A stretch of DNA of 64,000 nucleotides from contig NC_061127.1 of assembly GCF_905220365.1 (NCBI RefSeq), forward strand, positions 8,432,001-8,496,000, given 5' to 3'. The stretch comes from Vanessa cardui. Its lineage: Eukaryota; Arthropoda; Insecta; Lepidoptera; Nymphalidae. Both the position numbers and the translations under genes were made by a program. Positions 25,064 through 37,000 of the stretch are shown here, one piece after another (position 1 is the stretch's first letter; the number at the start of each line of letters is the position of its first letter). A model generated the notes under the pieces. The model was not told the origin of the DNA and ran no database searches. It worked only from the letters and a program-made list of their open reading frames with translations.

Positions 25064-25151
25064 AATCGATAATAAATATATTATTACATAAAAATAAATA
25101 GATGATTTCTCGTAAATTTTATTTTAATGAATCTTGCATTGTTTTATTGAA

Positions 25152-25215
25152 TTCTAGTTGTCGCCTGCAGCTTCGCTCGCGTACTCGTGTACGGTGTTGT
25201 TTTTCAGTATTATTA

Positions 25216-25304
<89 letters not shown>

Positions 25305-25445
25305 GGCAAAAATATAGCGTATATCCTTTCTTGAAGTTCAAGTTTACTTCACACCTAATTTCATCAAATTCGGTTCATTGGTTTGGTTGTGAAATAATAA
25401 CATACAGACAGACAGAGTTACTTTGACATATATAATATTAAATAA
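25152..25445. mobile_element. Retroelement 3'-end-like fragment with internal poly(A)
   Basis: TCGCCTGCAGCTTCGCTCGC and, after the A tract, CTTGAAGTTCAAGTTTACTT, TTTCATCAAATTCGGTTCAT and ACAGACAGACAGAGTTAC. This order resembles a common lepidopteran RTE-like repeat, from memory. An 86-base A run (25217-25302) splits it. Confidence 0.5.
25217..25302. repeat. Poly(A) tract of 86 bases
   Basis: Uninterrupted A run. Its length is prone to assembly error. It generates spurious poly-Lys frames, which are not genes. Confidence 0.95.
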
Positions 25446-26547
25446 TAATACATATATCTATATCAAAATTGATCGCGTTTCATAACATAATTACTTAGCA
25501 CCAAATAATTACTTAAAATGTTTTCAGTCAGGATAATGGTTTCGTGCATTAACTACACGCGAATTATTAACACAACAACAAATTAATTTATATATACGCA
25601 TAAACACGTGTACATGACATTGCTTGAGATGTTTCTAGGTATTTAAGTATTTTTGTAGCACGTCGCTTGCAAATGATATTACGGAGCCTTAAATGACATA
25701 GATATAACCCTTAAATTGAGACTATGACGACCAATTTGATGTAGGGGGTAAGAAAAGGTTCGTCACCTTAAGATCTATTTTCTTGTACTCAGTTTGAGCA
25801 ATAATCTGTTTTACCGACTGAGAATGACATATTGCATTGCATTGATTTGATGTTTAGATTCAAAAGGTACTAAGAGTTAAAGACTTGATAAAGGAATGAA
25901 TATGAAAATTGACGAAGGTTTTTTTACTCTGACTGTACATATATTATTTTTTATTGTTACAAAACCTATAATCTCATATATACCCGTACATAAAAACTAT
26001 TACTTAATATCATATTTAAAAGTATTTGAATGTTAATGAAATGACATAATCTAAATATTGAAATATTTAGTTTTTTTTACCTTTTTGTTCGTAATCAAGC
26101 TATTTGTATCTGTCTAATAGTACGATGCTATCTGGATTATAAGTCGTAATATGATTTTGAAATACTATCATTAGACTGTTAAAACTAGACTTAATAAAAT
26201 GAAAAACAAAGTCATTAATTCTGCGACAGGCTATCTAGATTCTGGAATAGAAAGCAGTTTATATTAAATATTTTAAAGGTAAATTTGTACCTGCTCCATT
26301 ATAATTAATCTTGTGACACATCGTTCGCTTAGGTTTAACACTCGTGCTATTAAATCCAGGAGACATGGTCATAGTTGAGTAGATTATTAGTGACATGCAC
26401 CCCTCAATCGTCTGTTGTGGATAATTGCGACTGACAGTTCTTCGAATATCACCTCTGACGAAAGCTTATTAACAGTAACAATATTGAAATAGAAATTGAG
26501 ATACCGCGGTAAATAAAGTGATTTCCAAATTATTTCTTTTTGTAAAT
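25446..26547. other. Spacer of inverted duplication, no gene seen
   Basis: AT-rich DNA between the arms; nothing else is supported. Confidence 0.45.
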
Positions 26548-26556
26548 AAATATTGG

Positions 26557-26775
26557 ACAATATCACATACATTACTCTGATCCCAATGTAAGTAGCTAAA
26601 GCACTTGTGTTATGGAAAATCAGAAGTAACGACGGTACCACAAACACCCAGACCGAAGGCATCATAGAAAACTAATGAAATTGTTTCTTCATCGACTCGG
26701 CCGGGAATCGAACCCGGGATTTCGAAGTGGCGTACCAATGAAAACCGGTGTACACACTACTCGACCGTGGACGTC
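26557..26775 (-). mobile_element. SINE B, full copy with 9-bp target duplications
   Basis: Minus-strand head GTGGTCGAGTAGTGTG..., B box GGGTTCGATTCCCGG, and the same body as 8571-8799. AAATATTGG at 26548-26556 and 26776-26784 flanks it. Confidence 0.85.
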
Positions 26776-27058
26776 AAATATTGGTATAAATGTGTAATTA
26801 ATAACTTTAAACATCTTCTGTATTAAACCAAATAATAAACAAACCTCTCGTTAAACGTAACTGATTATATTTTTATTCAACAAATCGAAACACTTTGTAC
26901 AGCCTAGATACAGAAAAATTTCAACAACTACATAGGTCTTAAGATATAATCACTTACCTCCTGTGACAGACATTTACATGACATTAAATTAAACTGACTT
27001 CGAAAAATGCATGACATTAACAACTATTTACAAAAATTACATGCAATAAATATTTTAA
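26713..27058. repeat. Long inverted duplication, right arm
   Basis: Reverse-complement partner of 24723-25063. It includes the head of the minus-strand SINE B and about 275 bases of its flank. Confidence 0.85.
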
Positions 27059-28062
27059 TACTGTTATGTATCAAAACGACGTGTGTTTCGTAATGCGATA
27101 ATTATACGTTCTCGTAATATTTTAAAAAAATCCAAGTAATTTTGGTGCTGTTGACACTTTAGTGTACTCTAGTATTAACTGATAAATAATGAATATAAAT
27201 TTTTATTTATATTTTACGTCTTTGATTTCTCTTTAAAGTTTGTTTACTTGTAATAAATATTGTTTAGTAAACTAATATGTCTAGTACTAAAATAAATATT
27301 GGATCAAAAGGCATTTATCATTGGTATTATTTTTAAGAATGATGTAGCGCATATAAGTTATCATTTAATTTAATTAGAATATTTCGGAGAAATTGTTCAT
27401 TAAAAAAGTATACATATATCATCTAGGTTACTTGTCTTCATCAGAATCTTCAATTTATACTGTACAGTTCGCCAAGAAAATTAAACATCATTTTTATAAT
27501 TTTTAGGTTAGAGGAAAGTTTCATTTCATGTATATATCACCGTAATTAAAGACATGCTTTAAGAAATTCCACATATTATGAAACCAGCGTCAACGCATTC
27601 ATTTATTCTGCCTTTGCCTGGGTCAGGAAAACCTGTCGTGTTGCACTTTTCTCTTTGCGTAACGTTTTTATACTGATATAGATTTCCCGTTCGAACTTAA
27701 GAATTGCATTTAGAACATTTCCTAATAAGAACCCATTAAATATTCGGTAATTTTGTTTGTATTTCAAGAATATCTAATAGCGGTAGCGTGAGTTGTACAG
27801 CATTTTACAGAGTTAATAGGATGTGATGTTTATGCATCGTTGTTCTTTTTTAATTGTTACCTGTTTGTTTTGGTACGTATTATTATAAAATAGATTACAG
27901 TTTTGTAAATGAGCATTACAGTGTTAACGCTTAAATTATTATTAAGAACACTGTCACACATATATAGATTGAAATCTGCTTTTAATATATTTTGATACAA
28001 ACTACAATTGTTATTAAATGGAGTTTCTTTAATACAGAGACGCACGCAATATTGTCACTTGA

Positions 28063-28175
28063 GATAAATTAACAATGTATTATATTAAATAGTGTTTTTT
28101 TAAATAACTGTTTTTATTTAGATAAATTAACAATTTATTATATTAAATAGTGTTTTAAATAACTGTTTTTGTTTC
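28063..28175. repeat. Tandem duplication, two copies, ~58-bp unit
   Basis: GATAAATTAACAAT, TTATATTAAATAGTG and AAATAACTGTTTTT occur in the same order from 28063 and again from 28121, with a few differences. Confidence 0.8.
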
Positions 28176-28180
28176 TGCAA

Positions 28181-28310
28181 TGGGTGGTATAGTTTTTTGC
28201 ACGCCCGTCTGAGTAGTGGGTAGGTACCACTGAAACCAAATACACTAATGCCCTATATAGCTACAGCTACCTAGCATATATTTTCGTTTTCCGGTTTGTG
28301 TTGTTATTAT
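28181..28310 (-). mobile_element. SINE-like repeat A, relic
   Basis: GCACGCCCGTCTG, GTGGGTAGGTACCAC and CCGGTTTGTGTTGTT remain in minus orientation; the rest has decayed. Confidence 0.45.
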
Positions 28311-30759
28311 TATTAAATCAATTCGGAAAATAGAGGATAATGTGAGATGTTTACATATAAGATGCATAATATTTGTATACAATTATGCATAAAAGAGTAT
28401 AATTTTTTTTTAAGCATTCTTATCTTGGTAACCTAGATTTAACGTATCCTCTACGAGTAATTATTTCACTAAGGACATTAGTTTAGGTAATACACAAATA
28501 ATGGAATGTGAATACGTTTTAGAAAGAAAATATGGACATGGTATATTAATGAAGGTAATTAAAATGTTATTTTAATATAGCAAAAATAAAATGTTCCATT
28601 TTAATTAAACAAATTTATTATGTATGTATTGAATATAAGTAACTTTTTCATTTCCTATTAGTTCATTTTGAATGTACCTTTTTATGTATTTGTGTTAATA
28701 TATTTAAATAAAATTATAATCTGAAAATTTACGACTAGATAATGTTTAAATTAAATTTTGCTTAATCAAGTTCCCGAAGCAATCGGTGATTGGTACTTGG
28801 CCTTGTATCTGAGCCCACTGTCTTTGCTATACCTTCTATTATTCAATAAATTATATTTAAATAAGCACATCAATTTATAATTCCTTATATAATTTTACAG
28901 CTTTCTATATAAGAACAATAGAATAAGACTTATTACTTAAAAATAAATTACAACCATCAATTTAACATCTTTTTTGAAAACATCGATTCATAATATTTGG
29001 TGTACAAAAATCATTTATTAAAGGGGCATAAGATAATTTAATCCTATTATAATAAAAGTGTAACAAGACAATTCGTATAATATTTTAAAAATCATACAGA
29101 CGAAACATACGAAAAAAGGAAACGTAATAATAACACTCATTAAAACATATATATCCGGCTTGAATTATAACCTAAAGTTGGTACGAAAGATTTAAAATTT
29201 TAATTGAAACGTTATTAACGCGTAATGCGAAAGTAATCAGCTCATAACGTTACAAATGAACCGTGAAACAGCTTATCCATATCCATATCAATATTCTAGC
29301 GCAGCGCAATGCAGTATAACGATTAAAATTCTCTATTAATTTATTCATTCCAACCAACACTTACATGAAACCAATTATCTAAACTATAACTGTGAAAGAA
29401 TTTGTTTTCGGTCCTTCTTGAAACGATCTTCGTAAATTATTTAGAGGTTATATTAAAACGAGTCCGCAACTGGAAGTTGCTCAAGATGACTGACGGCTTG
29501 AATGGCTTGGTGACATATAAATCGTTCAAATTGTTCTCAACTACAGCAGCGGCATTGTTTATAATGAAATTACAGTCAGGTAAATTGCAGCAGTATAGAA
29601 CAATTCATAAATAATGTGCATTTTGGATAAATTATTTGACAATGTAATATAATTTGGTTGCTAAGTACGGCGCATATGTGTATTGAAATATAAATTTAAT
29701 AAGAAATTTGCAAAAGCACTTTCAATTGTTTTTTTATCGGCGTCTGGTGTCGTAATTTTAAGGAAATAACGACGTTGATTAAATTTTGTATATATCTCTT
29801 TATAATATTTAACGCTAAGTTGTATGCAAACAACAATAAATATATATCGGTTGAGTAGATTTTAGAGATTTTGTTTGTTTTTTTTTTTTGGTATTTCAAA
29901 GGCCCCTTGTAGGTCAGTGTGATTCGAGTAACATACCCTCACATGTCATAAAATGAATAATGGCACTTGGTAACCGACCTCGTATCAATCAAATTATTGT
30001 CATAATTTGGTCATTGTCATTGTTAATTAAATTTAAAACTATACAGCCATAAAATTAAAAACGGATCGCTAAATAAAGCAGTATAAAAATACTAAAGATA
30101 GATTTGTTTGACTTTGATTAATAGTTATCAGTTGTTTCTAAGTAACTAATTTAGATATTTTTTTTGAGATATCATTAAATATATTCCACTCATGTTATGG
30201 AACTAGCAATCTGCTTATTATTGTAGAACGGTTTTTATAGTTATTACGAAGCGATTGCTATCTGACCTCCATTATATTTTCAGGGTGGCGAAATGTTTTA
30301 TAGAATAACTTCGAAGTTAAAATGCCAACATTGAATCCTTATAAAGTTAAACATCTCTCTTGAATATATTATTTTTGTATTTTCGTACTTATATCTGTTT
30401 ATGATAGGGGAAAATTGTCACGTTTTAACGATAGTTAATGAAACTGTTCTGAGAAATGACAGAGGAATTAAACGATAATTACATTATTTAAATTGTATAT
30501 AAAGTTGTACGGCAAGTGTTCGATAGTAATATAACATTATCATATAACTAAATATATAAATACATAACTTCTGGAAAATGTATTAAAAATTGTATATAAT
30601 TATTTTAAACATAACTAGTATATATAGTTTCTACATTCTATTCTTTGAAAACTTTACATATAAATAACCGGTTTTTGTAAAAGTTTGCAACAATATTTAA
30701 ATTATATATAAATATGTAAGTGGTAACTACAAATGTAATAATGAGACTCTTTTCTTTAG

Positions 30760-31029
30760 ATGGGGCTAAGAACACTCATACTGTGCAGCTGCCTCGCAGC
30801 GGCAAGTGCGTCTTTAGAAGTGGTGAATCAATGGAGTTTGCTGCAGTTCGACTTTCCACCAGATCCGGTCTTGCTTGAAAAATTCCAACCTGAAAACACT
30901 GTCCCGACGGGATTAGAAGTTGGATGGGACAGGATATACTTGGGAATACCACGTCTTCGTGCAGGAGTACCGGCGACACTGGCTTGGGTGCCCCGTTCTC
31001 TACCACCCGGTGTCAGTCCGGTTCTTCAG
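30760..31029 (+). CDS. Yellow-family gene, coding exon 1 (residues 1-90)
   Basis: Starts at ATG directly after TTTTCTTTAG, which looks like an acceptor, so untranslated exons probably lie upstream. It encodes the signal peptide MGLRTLILCSCLAAASAS and the first domain blocks up to GVSPVLQ. Donor CAG|GTAAAT, phase 0. The next ATG upstream (30741) is out of frame. Confidence 0.92.
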
Positions 31030-34000
31030 GTAAATTTAGTATTTAAAAAAAAAAAAAAAAATTACTAACAAAAGATAACACGTTAAATGAATATTCGTAA
31101 AAATAAAACAATATAAGGGTTGTGTGGGCTCCTTAAATTATAGGAGATTACTATTATACATGCACTATTAAAAAAAGTATTTAAATGCTCTTAAAATACA
31201 ATTTTAAAATATACTTAAATTACGTCGTAGATGATGATGATGATGATGATAACATATAATAAAATTTGTGTGTCTGTTTTTAATATGAAAATAGCTCTTT
31301 TTTATTCAATACATATGTATGTATACATAGTACATATACTAAAATAACATTTTTTACAATTATTGTCGGTCTGTCTGTCTGTCTGTTTGTTCCGGTTAGT
31401 CTCTGGAACGGCTGGACTGATTTTGACGGGACATTCACTGGCAGATAACTGATATAATAGGGAGTTACTTAGACTACAATAATATATATTTTTTGTTAAA
31501 TTAAACCGCGTACTAGGTCGCGGACACAGCTAGTATTTCATACAATTATTTAAGAATTTGACATTTGTCGGTATAATGTAACTTGGTACAAGTATCACAT
31601 TATATTTACCAATAAAACATAATTATATAAGAATTGTAATATTATGAAAAAATAATAACAAAAGTACTGTAATGGTAAAGTTTATCCAGCCGAGGAGCTT
31701 ATTACATAAAGTATTGTCTTAAAAACGATAATTGTTTAGTTTCTAGATAAACACCTATACCGAATACTCAGCGCACTAAATTATTGTTCTAGAACAAGGT
31801 TTAATAATTATCGATGTTTCGTTTCTTACTCACAAAACTTGTACGGATTTTGTTCCTTTGGCCTTTTAAAAGTAATTTTATTAAGTCGTAAGGATTATGT
31901 AAATTGAGAAAGATTCGAAAGTTGCTTCTCATTGAGGATTGCGTTATGTCACCGAAGTTTCGTTATTTATGTATATATATGATCAGAAAACGTGCGTAGG
32001 AAAGCAATATTGTTATATACATGTAATAATGATAATATTATATTTATATTTTTTGTTATATTTATTTCATCAAGATTCTAGTTTTTGTAATGCACGCCTA
32101 AAATGAGGAATGTAGAACGTTATTGACGTGACAAATATGACTGGTTTCTAATCTTTTATCACAACAATCATTGAACGAACAGCGAAAACACGAACTTCGT
32201 GGCAGCGTTTAGGTATAAGCTGTGAAAATAATCCTTAAGTAAAATGTCTATAGCTAGAAGTAAACAGGATCAATATTGCACCACTTTACTTTCAATAATG
32301 CGGCCACTCGGAGGCATTTACATTGTTAGTGATTTAAGTTATTATCATTATTTTACGTTGAAATAAATTGTTTTGAGTTGAAATTGATAAAACTCTTACG
32401 GTGTTAATGAGGCCGATATGTTACAAACGCTCTTCGTATAATATGGTTTTTATGTTAAGTAGGTAATTTAGTTTCGCGCACTTTCAACTTCAAAGGTGTA
32501 ATGATCTCTAGTATCAGGATACATATACTACTGTTTAAAATCAATTTACATTCAGTGTATATTTAAACATCTTCACAAACTTTTTTTAAAATATTCCTTA
32601 ATTGTAATCTTTGCTGACAATATAAATGCGAAAATAAAGCTGTTCGTTCATTAGTTACGCTTTCATGCACGAACCACTTAACAGATTTTGATGGGTATGG
32701 AACAAACTTGAACACCGAGGAAGGCTTTTTATACCTTAAACCTGCGACCGACCGACTACTCGGGCGAGGCCACGGGCGAAAACTAGTATTTTCTTAAATG
32801 TATATGTCATAAAACATAAATGTATCAACGTTGAAAACTTTCAGTAACTTAAAAATATACTGTTAACTTGTTAAAATTCATAGGCCTACTAAAAAAATTC
32901 AGACGTATTTTTTGTCATTATTTACTATTAATATCTACTTTGTTACATAAAAACTTGACACCTAATCGTTATAGCGACCATTTTTTTCCTAGCAGTCCAC
33001 GCAATTTGAACGAATAGATTCTTGACTGTTTGCCTTATAATATTTTAATGAATAATAATAAAAACCAAATGATTATATTCTTAAATCAAATTTAATTAAT
33101 CCGTGAAGTTCGTTCAATTGTAAAAAAAAATATTCTGTCAAATGGTTACAATTAAGTGTTTTCGACAAAAAACTCCTATCAATTGCCATGGGTTGGTTAC
33201 ACAATTACTGTCAGTGTGCGACCTCGCTGCGTGGGCGCATGCTTGTCTTACACACGAAGCGGGCAGCTCAGAATTGTCACGAGAAAGCGTGAAGGGCAGG
33301 AACTAAGGCATGGCCTTGGCGAGCTCCATTGGTGATTAAATTAGCAGCAAAGAGCATTCGCCATTTTGTGCGGTGATATTGAACATTAAAGCTTTGTGAC
33401 TTATATAGTTAACCAGTAAAATCCAGTTTACTCCACTAGTAGTAGTTTAAAAAATGCTGTCAATTTTATTGCTGTTTTATCGTAAGAAAAATAAATAATC
33501 ATATTATAAGTAGCTACGTTTTTCCGAATGTAGACAGATAAATAAAAGGGAAGTAAAAACTTTTGGAAATATCAACTAATCTTGCTACCGGTGACTTAGT
33601 GACTTTTATGTTTTTGTCTTGTTAAGGTCAATACCCTTTACTCGGCAGAAAATCGTAATTAAGTATAGGTAATTATAATATTATGCCCATTCATATATAT
33701 TTATAATTTAATCCACCTCCAACCCAATTTTGCCTTCGTTATAAACCGAACCCCTAGGAAATATGATTAGTTGTAGAGAAATATTTTATTACTTTATATT
33801 AAATCATAAATTCATGACAGATTCCACCATATTAAGTTAAGAAAAAATATGTGAGTTGGTTTTCAACGGGACAGATGTAGTGCGCTTACTACACTTTGTA
33901 CATTTTGGTCAAATGAAGGTTATGGACACTTCCATGTTAATTTCGAAGAATTATTCTTAGTAGGTACCTACGCCTTTACTTTATGAAATAAAATTCTCTT

Positions 34001-37000
34001 GATATATTTATATTACGACTTACAAAAGTTTTCAGATTTTTAAACACTCCTACAAAAACAATAAAACATGCGAACTACGAAAATGAATGTGTTCGATATT
34101 CGAATTGAAACTTTTTATGTTGCCATATAATAATATGATAGATGATAATACTCACATATAATTTAAATTCCACCAAATTTAAGCCGTATATTATATAATT
34201 AAACTTCAATATAACCGTTCAAAATATAGTGGTTTGAATTTACTTTAATCTCCAGTAATCCAAGGTTTAGTGCGGTACTAAACAATCTGCAGTTCAGCTT
34301 AAGAAATTTGAATACTTCATTGTTTCGTTTCATTGTATATGCACGAATTTTGTTATTGACATTTTACAGTATTTGCCTCGCTAGTTAAGTCATGGATTCG
34401 AACGGCATTTCGGGCTGATAAAAAGTTACTGGGATTTTCTGTCGAATAATTCTTAGTAGCATCCTGGAATGTGGAAGTTCGTCTCAGTCGGATCCGACTT
34501 ATCGTTCCCTCGGATTATGACAGTGAGGTAATATAGAGTGCATTTGCATTCGCGCCTACACCTCTATACTTATATAGTGTGCTGTGGACTTGTCTAGTTA
34601 ACTTGTCGCCGTGGGCAAAATCGATCAGGGGTCATCAATGTTTGTTTATCATAATAATGTTAAGGTCTTTTGAGGGAGCTAAGTTAATATTAGATAAATT
34701 GAAATGTCACATATTTCAATGTTATGGATGAATCCTTATCCTATGTAAAAATAAAGTAACGCAATCTGTTTCCTATTAAATTATTAATAAGATTAAAATA
34801 AATGACTAATTTAGTTACCAAACAAAACATTCGAAACGATGCTTGTTAAGCATTACAGGGTATTCGTTTATTGCAGAGTTAGTTTATGTATATACATTTT
34901 CTAAAAAACGTGCCTCGATACGAATGTCTCGTAGTATTATGATATAACACGAGTAAGAAACTTAATTTATTGCGCCGATAAGGAAGTTCTGTCAATCAAA
35001 GCTATTTAAAGGTTATTTTTATGTTCAATAAAGCCGTACAACTCAAGTCATTATTTTCAAATAAATCAATTTTTATGAGACACTATTTCGGTTTAATAGA
35101 ACAAAACAAAAGAATTAGCATATAAACATACCACTGCTGGGCTAAGGCCTCTTGTCTTCAAATGCAGGAGAAGAACAAATGCACAAATTAATTTATTATT
35201 TATACTTAAATAATGTATGTTTAAGTATGTAAAGTGCGAGTATCGAAGTGAGAAGTGAGTTAATAATTGGATTTTTTTCAACTAATAAAAGCTTCAGATG
35301 AAAAATTTTAGTCCTTAAGATTGTTTTATGTGTGTATCCATAAATATATATTATTTGATGTTTTAAATGGTTATATGACCGATTCATATTGTTCTCTCAA
35401 ATACTGAAAACAGAAAAGTTGTGCCAGTATATTTTATATTTGCCGCAGATAATTTGTATGTACGAAATGTTTACTTGAAATTGAAAGTCAGATATAAACG
35501 TGAACTTATTTAACGATTCCATTCAAATATAATTCGCAATTATTCTTGTAACTCGATTTAAAATAGTCTGGTCTTATGTTAACAATTCACACGGCTATTG
35601 AAATTCTCTCCAATGATATATTTCTTTGTCCTGTTCATTGATTAGTATTCTACGTGAAAAATCAACTGTTTGTAAATAATTCATGCGTTGTTTTTTTATT
35701 TATTTGTTGTAATAATTCAATTTATCAGTGTTCAAAACAAATACAACAAATCAATCTTTAGAAGTTTTTCTGTAAACTGTTTAAGGTTAAATGTGGCCAT
35801 TACTAGAATGGGATATTGAGGTTAGGTATACCTACATGTATTTATTGTATGTATATAGTATGTGTATGTTTTATCTATATATGTTAAGATAACAATTAAG
35901 TATTTTTGTATTATTTAGTATTTTTATCAAATATATCTACAATTTTTTTGGAAGTCTTCTTATTTTTTTTTTTTTTACTAAAAATTACTTGATTATGGAT
36001 GTACAGTTACACCGTAACGTTTAAGATTTATACTTTAAACGATTAATCATGAAACCTAAAAAAAAGGATATATATAAGTAATAGAAAAATTATATAATTT
36101 ATAAACATTTTTCCTCCAGGCGTATCCCGACTGGTCATGGCATTCAGCTGGACGTGGGGACATCAACTGCACAGGTTTGATATCTGTGTATCGCGTGCGT
36201 GCTGATCGTTGCAACAGGCTCTGGGTTTTGGATGCCGGCGTTATTACCAGCCTTGACGACTTCCGACGTGTTTGCCCACCAAAGATCCTTATTTTTGATA
36301 TGGCTACCGACCGCTTGGTAAGTTAACATATTGTTTACTTCTATATAAATTTATTTTATTTATTTTTTTAAGTTAAATTAAAATATATTTTGTTTAACGT
36401 TATTTTTAGATTTAAATTTCGATGTAATGCCACTGAGGCATATTATAATAATAATTAAAATTTACACGGAAGATCCTAAAACAGTATATAACGTATCTTG
36501 TGAATTGTTTCCCAATATCACGTTGCGGACAAAGTATGATATTAGTAACTTTAATAGAAAAAAAAGAATGTAATAATTGACTTAAATTATACTAAAAATA
36601 ATTAAGGTACGTATTCGAGCGACTGCGGTGAGCAAACTGTATCGATAAAGCAAAACAAAACTATTTGATTTCAATTGGGTCACAATCTTTAATGGTAATA
36701 TAACAAATTACTAGTATTTAATAAAAAAAAACTATACACTACCGGTATTATTACTAAATTCCAAGTATTAATTAAATACGAAATACATATTTTATTTATG
36801 TTTTAAATATTTATTTTAATGAATAACAAATATTGTTGTTATATTTTGTTAAATAAGCAAAGAGTGTGAACGGTATTATTGTTTTAAGTTTGCAATACGA
36901 CCTTGTTTTAATGCATTATATAAACTGACCTCCATAACGCGATATCTCAAATACAGGTTCACTGGGTAAACTAGCCTGTTTCGATTTAAAGTTTTACGCT

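Larger units (their letters stand above)
27059..30759. other. Upstream region of the Yellow gene
   Basis: AT-rich, with no coding exon seen. It holds a 58-bp tandem duplication and a repeat A relic. The last ten bases before 30760 (TTTTCTTTAG) look like a 3' splice site, so much of this may be 5' intron. Confidence 0.4.
31030..36119 (+). other. Intron 1 (5.1 kb)
   Basis: GT...CAG. It contains a (GAT)n microsatellite, two retroelement 3'-end fragments (31370-31545, 32640-32790), a SINE C tail relic (about 35125-35175) and two GC-richer, repeat-free patches (33180-33400, 34440-34640) that could be regulatory. Confidence 0.85.

Noticed and set aside
25102..25426. Two open frames rich in lysine
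   Set aside because: They are read through the 86-base A run and have no other coding signal.
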